From Argyresthia goedartella (lineage: Eukaryota > Arthropoda > Insecta > Lepidoptera > Argyresthiidae): DNA of 64,000 bases. The number at the start of each line of letters is the position of its first letter. Position 1 is the first letter of the stretch. This document shows, piece by piece, positions 51,944 through 62,732 of this stretch. The stretch spans positions 1,302,001-1,366,000 of the forward strand of contig OX463829.1 of the NCBI GenBank assembly GCA_949825045.1, read 5' to 3'. The translations under genes were made by a program, and so were the position numbers. The notes below the pieces were generated by a model. It made no database searches. It saw only the letters and a list, made by a program, of their open reading frames with translations, and was not told the DNA's origin.

Positions 51944-52090
51944 TGGTCGTTTCGCTTCTGTGCTACGCTGCTGAGCTCGTCTGAGGCCCTCATTCCACAG
52001 GTCAGCCTGGTCACTGCTATCGGGCTCTAGCGACGACGTGTTGCAAAATCCGCTTGCCTAGGACGCAAATTATAATTATTAGTACTAGGT

Positions 52091-52864
52091 CTAATATGTG
52101 GTTCCCGACCACTTGCCGACGGCGAAACATTCGGCGTTCGTCGTGGGTCTGAGTAGGGCTTTGATTAAATTGTGTGTGAAACGGTCTGTCTCCCCCCCTC
52201 TATTGCTATGGGCCAAATTCGGTCCAAAAGTTGCCGCGTTCCTAAACACATTCACATTATCATCACTTCCCGGACTTAATTTCTCCATCTGTACCAGTAC
52301 TGCCCTTAGCGCCTTCTTATCTACAAAATGGCTCAACATTAATTTATTTCTAAGATGTTTTTGCAATCCTCTTAAAAATTGCGTTATAAAAATGTCATCT
52401 TTGGTAACTCTAGCCTTCCTCGCTAGGTCCCCTAAATAATGGAAGTAGTCCAACAAACTTCTTTTCTCTTGCTTGGCATTGTAGAACTTCTCTGCAAAGT
52501 CTGTGCTTCCAAATTCCTCATTAAATGTATTCACCACCTCTTCAAATGTCTGGGCACTGCCCCTAATTTCCCTAAAAAAATATAAGGCTCCACCTTTTAA
52601 ATACGAAGGAAATAATAATTTTAATTCCTCCGACGATATAAATTTCTTCCTCGATGCAGCATCTCTGAAGTCTTCTAAAAAGTCTTCAAAGGACTCCCCG
52701 AAAAACAAGTTGACAAATCCTCCATCATGAAATAATTTCATAAAATTTTTCACAAAATGTCCGCTGCTATAAAAATCATCCCACAATATTTTCCTATTCG
52801 ATTCTTCACTCGCTTGGCAGGTCGAGGTAATTCCTAAATAAAAAACATAGGTATAGAAATACAC
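52091..52864 (-). pseudogene. gag: gypsy-2 Gag
   Basis: About 257 codons. Capsid-type retrotransposon Gag: SFEDFLEDFRDAASRKKF, LKLLFPSYLKGGALYFFREI, VVNTFNEEFG, EKRSLLDYFHYLGDLARKA, FLRGLQKHLRNKLML. No zinc knuckle is visible before the stop; the region 51944-52090 between Gag and protease is short, so a nucleocapsid part may be lost. Confidence 0.72.
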
Positions 52865-53018
52865 TTCCTTTCAATGTAGCTTTAATCCTTCCTCGATTCT
52901 TCAAAGTCTGGATCGACGATCGCTATCCTCTTCTCTTACGTCACTTCTTATGACGTCACCTCTTATTCCTTATGAAGCGATCTTCTTATTTCTCCGGTTC
53001 GTTTGGCGCCTCCACCAA

Positions 53019-53341
53019 TGTAGGGATCTTGTCACTTCTCTGAGACTCTATACTTGCATTTCGTAAATATGAAGACTTTACTGGTGTTGACTTTTGTTTT
53101 TATTTGATTTATAGTTATTTACACTTTGTATAAAAGGGATCCACAACTGGCTCGATAGCCATTACGCTAATCCTCACTATATAATTTAGCTCAGTCGCTG
53201 GCCGAAGCCTAAGGTGAAGTGTGTCACATCCAAGCCTCGTTCTTTTTAAAACTACAAAATAAGTAACAGTGTCAAAGTGAGCACCCACTCTAAAGAGGCC
53301 CGTATACAATATAATCGCATAAACAAATATCGAACCTTACA
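53019..53341 (-). repeat. gypsy-2 5' LTR (323 bp)
   Basis: Right-hand copy, followed by GTAC. On the minus strand it is followed within 1 nt by TGGTGGAGGCGCC, the likely primer binding site region (53006-53018); the tRNA is not identified. Confidence 0.92.
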
Positions 53342-53345
53342 GTAC

Positions 53346-54640
53346 CTACGCTACAACTTGATTGTGTATCAATAATTCGAAGCTCGTCGTCGTGTGCTCA
53401 TTGCCAAAGCGGCCAAGCTCGTCATCTGAGTATGCTCCACTGACTAAGTGCAGGTTCGATACCGAGGCAAAAAATAATAAATATATTCAAGATAAGTTTT
53501 TCTTGTTTTTAAGCTATTGCATAGCTTCTATCGAGGGCCTTGAGCGCGGGAACCGAATCCTGAAATTCCGTAACGAAAAAAAACCTCACGCTCCCCACTC
53601 CGACGGGCACGGAGGTGTGGCTTGAAGGCCTTGCATTGTCTAACGTCGTTTCTTTTCGGCAGTCTTCGACACGGTGTGCGTGCAACTAGACGTATTGTTC
53701 GACTCTACGAAGCTCGCACGAACCGAGACGAACTGCTCCGAAATCGGACGAATACATAAGCAGCTGTTTATAAGAAAGTATATAGGTGTATAGGTATTTA
53801 TGTACAACAGTGAATAGCTGCACTTGTATAATTTGTGTATAAAGTGTTTAGAATATGAATGAACAAAGTGCATTTATTATTAATGAAGAAAGTCACTAAA
53901 AATAGTGAAAGAAAACGAGTGAGTACTCTATATACATACATTTTATTATTATCACAAATGCAGTATTAATTTTGAATTGAAAATATAATACTGCTATAAA
54001 GATAACCTAAATTTTTGATATTAAAATGAGCGATTTTAAAAGTAGCCCTATTTTATACACACAAACACACACACGCGTATAGTTTAAATTCTCAATTTAG
54101 ATTCTCAATATGTATATATTGTAGTGTTATGCTACTTACATGCTATTCTTGCTTTTCATGCTTTCATGCTTTTCAGCTGGATTCTTGCTGAGCTGCATAG
54201 CTGTATATTTTGTTCACCTTTATTTCCATAGGACCCTGTAACGTTTTAAACCATAAGAATACATTAACAAATCATTTTCGCTTTGTATTTTCATACTATC
54301 AGCTCTTCTAAATCGATAGCGAAGGGGTTTACCTTTGGTGACCTTGTATTTGGCTTTCTCCGAAACTCTGCAATCTCGGGCTTCGTGCGCGCTGGTGCGC
54401 TACCTTTTTATATTCGTTGTTACTTTATTTACTTCATGGTTTTTTTGTTGTTTTCCGTATTACGAGCCTGAAACTAAACTTTGACATTTGTTGACGTCTT
54501 TGTTTATCTGGTTGTCATGGCAATGTCCATTCAAACTCGTTAGCGGTCTGATATGTTTGCTTCAATACTTTTACAAAAATACTCTTTCTCTCTTGGCCAC
54601 TCACAAAAATTACGTTTAATTTAAATAATTTTTAGAACTC
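53346..54640. other. Unassigned non-coding region
   Basis: No gene. A GGTTCGATACC box B-like motif near 53453 could be a SINE remnant but no clear box A is present. 53640-53880 is GC-mixed with a GTATAAAG box near 53837. Confidence 0.45.
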
Positions 54641-55255
54641 TCCAAAAAGGGTATAAAAGCGGAACATTTCTGAAATTCTGGAGTCTCACGTCAGCTTCTG
54701 AACTAGAAGTACCACTTAAAAGCCTTATCCCGGGGTCGCACTACCCCGGGATCCTGCGAGCCTTCAAACTCCCTCAAACCTTCAAACAATCCTTCAAACA
54801 ACGGGATCCTGCGAGCCTTCAAACTCCCTCAAACCTTCAAACAATCCTTCAAACAACGGGATCCTGCGAGCCTTCAAACTCCCTCAAACCTTCAAACAAT
54901 CCTTCAAACAACGGGATTCTGCGAGCCGTGCCTACGACGCGATCCTGCGAGCCGTCCCTACAAAGGGATCCTGCGAGCCGTAACTACAAATACGCCCGCT
55001 ACCGTTCCTACAACGACGATTTCAACAACATCTACAACACCAAATACACCTGCATCCTGCTTCATCGGTCTCCTACTCTCCGTGTTCTCCGCTTCCTTCT
55101 TTCTATCCAGACATCTGTATTTTATAAAACCTGTTTCACCTCATTCACCATCTTCCTTTCATTTTTTTAAATTTATTCATTGTAAATAGCCCTAATAAAT
55201 TGGCATTTCTAAATTTTATTCTGGTTGTTTTCTGTTAGGTTCGTATCGTTCCACG
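54641..55255 (+). promoter_or_regulatory. TATA promoter with tandem 55-bp repeats, LTR-like
   Basis: GGGTATAAAAGCGG at 54647-54660, followed at about +30 by AGTCTCACGTCAGC. Then three to four 55-bp units starting GGGATCCTGCGAGCC at 54748, 54803, 54858 and 54913, with two shorter CGATCCTGCGAGCCGT copies after. An AATAAA-type signal lies at 55190. The order TATA, transcribed repeats, AATAAA and an end at GGTTCGTATCGTTCCACGACA (split near 55240-55260) suggests a solo LTR, but its left edge and duplications were not found. Confidence 0.5.
54748..54970 (+). repeat. 55-bp tandem repeat (about 3.2 copies)
   Basis: Units at 54748, 54803, 54858 (nearly identical) and a diverged partial at 54913. Each carries GGATCCTGCGAG and several CTTCAAACA phrases. 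Confidence 0.95.
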
Positions 55256-55341
55256 ACATAATGTCGTGTGTCATTTTGTAATTTTGGTGTGTCATTACAC
55301 TATTTACACCTAATTATTTATACCTATTATTTATACCTAGA

Positions 55342-56744
55342 TATTTTCGTTTTATAGAGAAGAAAAGCGTGAAGAGCTAAAAAGAAAAAAAAAACTAATG
55401 CACGTCAAAGGGCATATTATCAGCGTCAGAAAGATTTGAAGAAAAATGAAGAAAAAATAATAAAAAAAAAAGAAACAGTACCAAAATCAAATGCTGAACG
55501 TAAAGGAAATTTCGTCAACATAATGTAGAAAAATCTTACATGGATATGTAATTTGATTTAATAATAATATTTTTTTTATTTATTTATTTAAAAACAAATT
55601 GTAATATATGCTTCAATATTATTTAATTTAACGATTTCATCATTTTTTTTTACAGAAAAAGACGAAAATTGTGCAGCAATGAAGAGAATATCGTGCAAAG
55701 TAGCGCTGTTGAAAATATAGAAAATGTAACGCTACAAAAAAATCAATTTCACAGCCAACAACTTCATATTTATGAACAGCGTAATGAATGCATTACTCCC
55801 GAAGTTATTCTACACAGAAACACAGGAATTCCTGGCGATGGTAATTGTCTATTCCACTCGCTCATAAGTGTTTTGCTACTTGAAATTGAGAGTTGTGACT
55901 TGAGAAATCAGTTACGCGATTCACCCTATTTAAACTCCTGCCACAATCCGCAAGAAGCATATAACATTCTATCAAGCAGTAATGATTACGGAGATTTGGA
56001 TTGTTTGTACTTATTCTCAAAAATGTACAATCAAAATATTTGTGTACATTATTGTTTTTACAACATAACTACAACGAATGAAGACACTATCTTTTGTCAT
56101 TTTAAAGCGAATGATACACAAAACTGGATTCATCTTCATCTTCGTGAACAACATTTCACACCTTTTTATGAAGTATCAGATTTATTGGAGACAGTACAAG
56201 ACGCTACCCAAAATGAAGCTCATGTTGATGCCAATATTGAACTATTGCGTGATAATTATGATGAAGATCCTACCGAAGATAACCATAACAATCATGAAAA
56301 TGAAATTGAGATTGATAGAGAAGATCGAATTGGTGAAAATACTATGGATTTTATTGATGATGGTACTATTCCAGTTTATACAAATTATCGTAAACACAGT
56401 ACAAGTCATATTGATTTTTATAAAGAATTTACGAGTAATTCATTCGGTCATTCTTGTATTATTTGCGACAGACTATGGTGGAAAGGAGACTTGAAAAAGT
56501 CGACCAGTAAACATGAAAGTATTTTGAAAACAATACTGCAGGTAATTTTATTTTTTAATTATTCACTTTACATTTTTCTTTCTATATCTTGATAATACGA
56601 ATTTGATTTTTTTAGAATTACATACCTGGTGAAATTGTTCAAGTCTGCTCTACGTGATATACATCTTTGGGAAAAGAACCTGCAATGGTTTTGCATATCC
56701 GAAAATTCCATCACATTTACCAACGTTAAACCTTATTGAGCAAC
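55342..56744 (+). pseudogene. OTU-DUF6570 N-terminal part of a Helitron-type protein
   Basis: Three exon-like blocks. Block 1 (55355-55530): basic NARQRAYYQRQKDL and PKSNAERK. Block 2 (55656-56541, after TTTTTTACAG): OTU cysteine-protease motif GIPGDGNCLFHS (Asp and Cys) at about 55828-55863 and the His region REQHFTPFYE at about 56137-56166, an acidic linker, then CIICDRLWWKGDLKK (DUF6570 start). Block 3 (56616-56744, after an intron 56542-56615): CST, a TGA (56655-56657) where a Cys is expected, then a frameshift and PKIPSHLPTLNLIEQRL. This is the conserved front end of Helitron Rep-helicase proteins of insects (family knowledge). Rep and helicase domains are not in the window because BEL-2 cuts the gene at about 56750. 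Confidence 0.75.
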
Positions 56745-56750
56745 GGTTGA

Positions 56751-57305
56751 TGATTAATTCCACGCCTCACCGAACGGCGTGGAATCCTGAGGGGTTGTGC
56801 CTTTGCCACGTGAGAGAAAAGAAGTGATGAAATTGGTGACCTTGTCTCCGTAGGCAGGAAATCGAAAGCTCGATTCGAGACGGGAATACGGGAAAAGGGC
56901 ACAGTTTGGGATAGGATATGGAGTGAATCGAAACCTATCGTTGCTGCCGACGCTGTCGCCGGCGTGCTGCCTGCCGTGACCGTGGAGTCGCCGCTACCGA
57001 TGCGACGATGTCCAATCAACAGGGATCACTTGGCCGCTGACGCGAATCTACTTATTTCCCGACGATGTAGATGATTAACACTCCAACCAGGCCCGACGCC
57101 TGTATTTAGTAATTGGTACACCGAAATACCATCAATGACACGAGGCCCGAGCCTACATGTTTGTTCTCACCGACGAGAAAGACCAAGAGAAAAATTAACC
57201 TCCCATTTTACATCTCGTTTCCGATACGAGTGACAGCTGCGGTTCTGTTTCCGTTCCGAGTCGCGCAACAAGAGGAGGTGCGTTCCGAAGCACAAATATT
57301 AAACA
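56751..57305 (-). repeat. BEL-2 3' LTR (about 555 bp)
   Basis: On the minus strand starts TGTTTAAT at 57305, directly after the purine tract following pol, and ends ATTAATCA at 56751; 7 of 8 bases of the ends are inverted repeats of each other. The left border coincides with the break in the Helitron protein frame. Confidence 0.75.
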
Positions 57306-57336
57306 GTCACCCGCCCGGACAGGCCCGAACCTGTCC

Positions 57337-60300
57337 CTAATCAATAGGAAGGCGAGAAAGTGTTGCGACCGCTCTCTTGAGGACCGAGTCCCCCACCCTG
57401 ACTTCTGCTGATCGAGGCGTGCCATCCCGACCCGTGTACAAATTGACGATCCGTCCTCGTCTCCATCTCAATGATGGCAGGTTCGCATCCTTAATCAGCA
57501 CCAAATCACCGACTTGAGGGGGGCTCGTCCGGTCAGTCCACTTAAGGCGCTGCTGCAAGATGTGCAAGTACTCAAGGGACCACCGTTTCCAAAAATCTTG
57601 AGCCATCTGCTGCAACATCTGCCACCTAGTTAACCGACTTAACTTAACATCACCGAATGGGTATTCTGGCAGGGCGTTAAGGGGCTGACCTATCAGGAAG
57701 TGACCCGGCGTCAACGCTTCCAAATCATTTGGATCCGAACTGAGCGGGCACAACGGACGCGAGTTCAGTGTCATTTCAATTTTACAGAACAGCGTCGCAA
57801 GCTCTTCAAAGCGTAGAAAGGTCTCACCGATGATCCTCGTCAGGTGCGACTTAGCCGATTTAACCGCAGCCTCAAAAATTCCTCCCCAATGAGGACATCC
57901 CGGCGGACTGAAAACCCATTCAATCCCTCGTCGGGAGCAAGCCGTACCGATGGCGTCCTGGTTACCGTTCAGGAATTGAGTGACCTCCTGCAGATATCGC
58001 CTGGCTCCGACAAAATTTGTGCCGTTGTCCGAACGGATTAATGTCGGGAGGCCCCTTCGTGAGACGAACCGATCCAGACATGCGATAAATGCCTCCGTAG
58101 TGAGGTCACTGACCACCTCCAAGTGGACTGCCTTCGTGGCCAAGCACACGAAGACGCACAGGTATGCCTTCACTAATCTGGCGTTCCGTAGCTGTGAAGA
58201 CTTGACCATGAATGGTCCCGCGAAATCCGTTCCGACACCCGCAAAGGGCCGGATTTCGTTAACCCTATCCGAGGGCAAATCGCCCATCTGGGGCTGCATC
58301 GTAGCCGCCTTGGCCCGATAACAAGGCAGGCACCGAAATACGACGCTACGCACTAAGCGTCTTCCCGATAGAATCCAGAACTCGCGCTGGAGAAACGCCA
58401 TCAAGGCGTGGCATCCGACATGCCCATTCCGAATGTGTCGATCCTGAATCAACAGTTCGACCAACTTCCCTTTCCTAGGGAGTAACAACGGGTGGCGAGC
58501 CGCATAAGGCAGGTTGGCATTCCGCAGCCGACCTCCTACCCTCAGCAATCCTTGAGGGTCAATGAACGGGTTGAGCCGAGCCACAGCTCCCTTCAGTTGG
58601 ACGCGTCCGCGTCTCAGAATGTCCAGTTCGGACTTAAAGTGCACCGTCTGCACGTTCCGTACCAATGCGAACAACGCATGGTTCCGTTCCCGTGGTGTCA
58701 GGACCTGTGTCCGCACTCGTTGCGCCTCAGAATTCCGACAATTCCGCGCAAATCGGCAGATCCAGGCGGTCACATTGACCAGCTTGTCGAGCGAGCTGTA
58801 CCGTTCCAGCAGGCTGAACTCCTCTTCCGGCTCTGGCTGCGTCGTACAGACACCGACTGTCAAGGCGCCGTTTGCCGTGGTAACGCGTGGACTCATTGGC
58901 CAATTCGATTCGGCTTGAGTCAACCATTTTGGACCCCACCACAAGGGATGTCCAACCAACTCCGGAGCGTGACACCCACGAGACGCACAGTCTGCTGGGT
59001 TCATTTCCCCTGGAACATGTCTCCAGATTAAGGGAACCTCCGAAGTCAAAATCTGCGAAACCTGATTCGCCACAAAAATCTCCAGCTTGTGAACTGAAGC
59101 CTTCAGCCAGCATAACACGATCTGGCTGTCCGTCGAAGCGTAGACCGTATCTTCCAACGCTATTGACCCACGAAGAACCGTCATCGTGTGGTTGAGCAGA
59201 CGAGTCAGGAGAGCCGCTCCCGAAAGCTCTAACTTGGGAATGGTCAGGCGAGTGCGCAACGGCGCAACCTTGCTCTTGGCCATGACCAACCGCACATCAA
59301 CCTCCCCCGAGGAGTCGACCGTACGCAGATACACCGCAGCTCCGTAGCCCTTCTCCGAGGCATCGCAAAACCCATGCAGGGTGGCGGTGTATCGTTTGGT
59401 GGGGACCAACCTCCGTGGCAGTGAAATCCGATGGATGCCAGGGAGGGTCGAAAAGAACGATTTCCACTCTGAGCTCAATGACCCGCCGATCGGGTCGTCC
59501 CATTTCAGCTCAGCAGACCACAATTGCTGCATAAAACACTTGAGCTGAAATGTTACCGGGGTGATCCACCCGTTTGGATCAAATGTCCTAGCCACCGTTG
59601 AAAGGACGTTCCGTTTCGTCCAGACCTTCGGGGAGTCCAACTCGACCCGATACGAGAACATGTCTGACACCGGCTGGTACTGGACGCCTAATACCGACAA
59701 CATATTTGGATTTTCCAAGTTTTCAAAAATGTGGGGATCCTGCTGGTAGTCATCCGGAAGACCAGTCAGTAACTCTGGAGAGTTCGACATCCATTTCCGG
59801 AGCTCGTAACCTCCACCCCGTAAGAGCTCAACTAGCTCGTCCCGTCGAGCGAGCGCCTCCTCCACGGAATCTGCACCGGTACAGATATCGTCCACGTAGA
59901 GGTCCTGCTCCAGGATCGCTGCTCCTCTAGGGAAATTTAACCGTTCTCGATCCGCTAACTCCCGCAGAGTGCGAATCGCCAAATAAGGACTAGACCGTAG
60001 CCCGTACGTGTTGGTGTTCAGCTCGTACACCCTGATGGGCTGATCTGGGCTCTCTCGCCATAGTATCAGCTGATACCGTCTATCGTCAGGGTGAATGACC
60101 GTCTGTCTAAACATCATCCGGATGTCAGCTACAAACACAACATTGTGTCGACGGAACCGTGTGATAACATCCGCGATGTCATGATTCAACTTCGGCCCTG
60201 AATGCAAACACTGGTTCAGGTTCATGCCGTTAGATGTTGATGCCGATCCATCGAACACTTCCCGTATTTTGCCCTCCGGGGTCCTCAAGACCGCGTGATG

Positions 60301-61218
60301 AGGCAGGAAGCAGTGGTCTTCACGCTTCCAGTCGATACCCGAAACCGACATGTGGCCGAGCGACTCGTATTCCCGCATGAAGTCGACGTACTTCTGCCGG
60401 AAAATCCCGTCACGCTTCATGCGTCGTTCCATCGACAGAAGCCGCGTCTCGGCTGCATGGTGTGAACTGTGTTGGCGATCACTCCGAAATGGAAGACGTG
60501 TGAGAAATCGACCTGACCGAAGGCGACCAGTATTGTTCCGATAAAACTGTTCACACTCTTCTTCAACCGGGTCCAACCGGAATACCGTAGGTGGTTCCTC
60601 CACCTCCCAAAACTTCTGTATCACCTCCGAGAGTACAGAACCGAATAAGGGACTACGAGTCGCTAGGCGTGGGGCAGCCGGCATGACCGGACCCATTACC
60701 GCATGGCCCAGTCTGGTGTTGACCGAAACCAGACTAGTCGCCTGCAACACGTGGACACCTGGCACTAACAGGTATCCCAAGGCATCGACACCCAATAAAA
60801 TGACTACTGGGCCCGGAATATCGAACTCCGGGTCAGCCAGTGACAACCCAGCGACCAACTGTCGCACCGAGGGCGACAACCGTACGTGAGGGTGTGAGCC
60901 CATCACATTAGGCATGACTAATGCCGTGACCGTCAGATTCACCGATGAATCCACCCGTGACGAGAGAGTAATCCGACATACTCCCTTAACGGAACCGACT
61001 TCCGTGTTCCCAATATCCCGAATGGAATGTGGATACTCCCTTACCGTAATGCCCAACCGTCTTACAAGGTTGCACGAGACTAAGCGCCCCTGGGCCCCCG
61101 AGTCCAATAGTGCTCGTGCTACACAAGATTTGCCGTCCGAACTCCACGCTATCACCGAGGCGGTGGGGAGCATGACCGTCTGAGGAGTGGCGGCACCCTG
61201 CAAGTGGGCGGCGTGTCC
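57337..61218 (-). CDS. pol: BEL-2 Pol: protease, RT, RNase H, integrase (intact)
   Basis: 1288+ codons with no interruption, continuing in frame from the gag TAG (61219-61221). Numbering from Leu at 61203: protease LLDSGAQG (Asp 34); RT with VVFVADIRMMF (motif A Asp 360), GLRSSPYLAIRTL, LYVDDICTG (438-439); RNase H-like FCDASEKGYGAAVYL and TDSQIVLCWL; integrase zinc region DRHIRNGHVG plus RCLPCYRAK; core TDFAGPF (Asp 993), RSDNGTNFVG (Asp 1059), PHWGGIFEA (Glu 1111); C-terminal LVLIKDANLPSLRWRRGRI. All catalytic residues are present. No ATG lies at the start of the frame (first in-frame ATG is about 10 codons after the Leu), consistent with Gag-Pol fusion by readthrough. Only the interrupted gag stops this copy from looking autonomous. 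Confidence 0.92.
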   Translation of the reverse strand, partial: GHAAHLQGAATPQTVMLPTASVIAWSSDGKSCVARALLDSGAQGRLVSCNLVRRLGITVREYPHSIRDIGNTEVGSVKGVCRITLSSRVDSSVNLTVTALVMPNVMGSHPHVRLSPSVRQLVAGLSLADPEFDIPGPVVILLGVDALGYLLVPGVHVLQATSLVSVNTRLGHAVMGPVMPAAPRLATRSPLFGSVLSEVIQKFWEVEEPPTVFRLDPVEEECEQFYRNNTGRLRSGRFLTRLPFRSDRQHSSHHAAETRLLSMERRMKRDGIFRQKYVDFMREYESLGHMSVSGIDWKREDHCFLPHHAVLRTPEGKIREVFDGSASTSNGMNLNQCLHSGPKLNHDIADVITRFRRHNVVFVADIRMMFRQTVIHPDDRRYQLILWRESPDQPIRVYELNTNTYGLRSSPYLAIRTLRELADRERLNFPRGAAILEQDLYVDDICTGADSVEEALARRDELVELLRGGGYELRKWMSNSPELLTGLPDDYQQDPHIFENLENPNMLSVLGVQYQPVSDMFSYRVELDSPKVWTKRNVLSTVARTFDPNGWITPVTFQLKCFMQQLWSAELKWDDPIGGSLSSEWKSFFSTLPGIHRISLPRRLVPTKRYTATLHGFCDASEKGYGAAVYLRTVDSSGEVDVRLVMAKSKVAPLRTRLTIPKLELSGAALLTRLLNHTMTVLRGSIALEDTVYASTDSQIVLCWLKASVHKLEIFVANQVSQILTSEVPLIWRHVPGEMNPADCASRGCHAPELVGHPLWWGPKWLTQAESNWPMSPRVTTANGALTVGVCTTQPEPEEEFSLLERYSSLDKLVNVTAWICRFARNCRNSEAQRVRTQVLTPRERNHALFALVRNVQTVHFKSELDILRRGRVQLKGAVARLNPFIDPQGLLRVGGRLRNANLPYAARHPLLLPRKGKLVELLIQDRHIRNGHVGCHALMAFLQREFWILSGRRLVRSVVFRCLPCYRAKAATMQPQMGDLPSDRVNEIRPFAGVGTDFAGPFMVKSSQLRNARLVKAYLCVFVCLATKAVHLEVVSDLTTEAFIACLDRFVSRRGLPTLIRSDNGTNFVGARRYLQEVTQFLNGNQDAIGTACSRRGIEWVFSPPGCPHWGGIFEAAVKSAKSHLTRIIGETFLRFEELATLFCKIEMTLNSRPLCPLSSDPNDLEALTPGHFLIGQPLNALPEYPFGDVKLSRLTRWQMLQQMAQDFWKRWSLEYLHILQQRLKWTDRTSPPQVGDLVLIKDANLPSLRWRRGRIVNLYTGRDGTPRSAEVRVGDSVLKRAVATLSRLPID

Positions 61219-61807
61219 CTAGCGGGAACCCCCGCGGGATCCGAACCCGCTCAGACCTCCGTCGGCCTGGTAACTCGGCTGCTGATATGCCACCGGTGGC
61301 ATATCAGACCGCATGTACATTAGGGGGTCCCAACCCGCATAATAGTCCCCTCGCTGTCCCGGTACCCGACCATACCGGACTGCGAACGGTGTGCCCGGTG
61401 GCCACCGTGGATGGAGGGGGGAGAGCGGATCCAACCTGGGGCGCTCTAGGAATGGGGGCGACATCCGACTGTTCGCCTCCCTGTTCGCCTCCCAGAGCGA
61501 CGGGCAGGGTGGCGCAGAAGGTGGTGGGCTCCCAGCCTTCGCGCCACTCATAGGTGCCACCTGACACCCGCCCGTAACACGCGGTGAGCCAGCGGCCCGA
61601 AGTCCTCGCTGACCCTGGACAGCGGCGACCGAATCCCGGCTGTCCCGCCTGTTACCCCCCGCGCTGCCCCCTTCCCCTCGGGGGGGGTCCCGTCCGCGGG
61701 TACCCCAGTCACCCCGTCGGTGACTCTCGTTGCCCGGAGGGGAACTGGGTCCGGCCCTGGTTGGGCCCTGTGACCGACCGACCTGAGTCCGGCCCTGGTG
61801 ACCGTCC
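61219..61807 (-). pseudogene. gag: BEL-2 Gag C-terminal part, cut by gypsy-3
   Basis: Open from the gypsy-3 border to TAG 61219-61221, about 195 codons. Starts within a Gly/Arg/Gln-rich low-complexity region with GHQGRTQ and NRRDSRDS, and ends MSPPFLERPRLD...WDPLMYMRSDMPP...GSRGGSR. The MSPPxxERPRL and WDPL blocks are shared with the end of BEL-1 Gag. The N-terminal capsid and zinc knuckles are not in the window. Confidence 0.8.
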
Positions 61808-62108
61808 TGTTATAACCCTGTTTTCTTTGTAATAAAAGCTAAACAAGCAGATCACCTTGTAACGTGTATATTTCCATGATATTCTATTGCAGAGTCAGCC
61901 CTTTGGTTACCTGCCATTTACTTGAATAATATTTTTTTTTAGTCAGTTAGAATTGTTCAATTGCGAGGAGCGGTCGCCTCCACTTTCAAGAAGTTATAAA
62001 AGTTGTGTCGTAGTGATCTTGTAAGATTTGTCAAAAGACAATAAAACTAGTTAGGCGAACATTGTAGTTTTTTTTTTTAAAAAGACAGACACCATAGGCC
62101 TCCTAACA
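61808..62108 (+). repeat. gypsy-3 5' LTR (301 bp)
   Basis: Starts TGTTA and ends TAACA, a perfect 5-bp terminal inverted repeat. AATAAA-type signals at 61830 and 62038. The left border lies exactly where BEL-2 gag is interrupted. Confidence 0.8.
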
Positions 62109-62111
62109 AAT

Positions 62112-62131
62112 TGGTGTCAGAAGTGGGATTC
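62112..62131 (+). promoter_or_regulatory. gypsy-3 primer binding site, tRNA-Leu-like
   Basis: TGGTGTCAGAAGTGGGATTC starts 3 nt after the LTR. It fits the complement of a tRNA-Leu 3' end (acceptor GTCAG... and T-arm GTTCGAATCCCAC). Assignment from general tRNA knowledge. Confidence 0.6.
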
Positions 62132-62732
62132 CAAAGAGGTCATACAGACATCTAAGGAATCCGAATCCCTGGCCAGTGTTTGTCCTGATCGACGATAAGA
62201 CTCGTGCCTAGTACGAGCCCGCATCAGCTACAACCTAACTGTCTTGATCCGACGGTCAGTCTCCGCCCTCTGAGCGTGAGCCCGCGATCCAGAACACTAC
62301 CACTGCGGGTACTCCATTCAACGTGCCCGACGAACAGCTCTAGCTCATCATCACCATCGCCCAACATCCTGGGTGCATTATCCTGCAGCCCGTTTCCAGC
62401 CAAAAATCTAACACGCCGCCTGTCGCCGCGTGGTCACCAAGCGCTGTCACTAGACACGCGTCACGCGCTGCCTGCCCACGTCACGCAACCTGCCGCGTGA
62501 TACCATCGCCAAGCCCGAGAATGCAGCTTAAGACCAATATCGTCGTGTGTCTGTGAGTTACAAAACCCGTTTACTTTTGTGTTCTACCGTTTTCATGTGA
62601 AAGTGTTTTTTAAGTCCTACTTTTAATTTTACCTGCTACATCTTATGTTTTACGGTGATTTATTTTTACATTTATTTTATTGGTATTGTCAAACATTTTG
62701 TCTAAGACTACCTAAACATAGCACAATAATTA
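62132..62732 (+). other. gypsy-3 untranslated leader
   Basis: 600 bp. A 98-codon non-ATG-selected frame at 62204-62500 is C-rich and unrecognised. No splice or packaging signal could be assigned. Confidence 0.5.

Larger units (their letters stand above)
46971..53341 (-). mobile_element. Ty3/gypsy element 'gypsy-2', full structure, inactivated
   Basis: 6371 bp with two LTRs (plus strand TGTAGGG to CCTTACA), GTAC at both flanks (46967-46970, 53342-53345), gag and pol on the minus strand. By eye the LTRs differ by six substitutions (about 2 percent) plus one 13-bp indel. Pol carries mutated protease and RT active sites, a stop, a foreign insert and an integrase deletion. Confidence 0.92.
56751..61807 (-). 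mobile_element. BEL/Pao element 'BEL-2', intact pol, 5' part outside the window
   Basis: Minus strand: gag end, TAG, full pol, purine tract, 3' LTR. Gag is interrupted at 61808 by a Ty3/gypsy LTR; the rest (and the 5' LTR) must lie beyond the gypsy element. Inserted into the Helitron-type gene. Same family group as BEL-1 by protein similarity, but different LTR. Confidence 0.85.

Noticed and set aside
53401..53470. Possible tRNA gene or SINE around GGTTCGATACC
   Set aside because: Only a box B-like motif is present; no cloverleaf or box A at the proper distance could be drawn.
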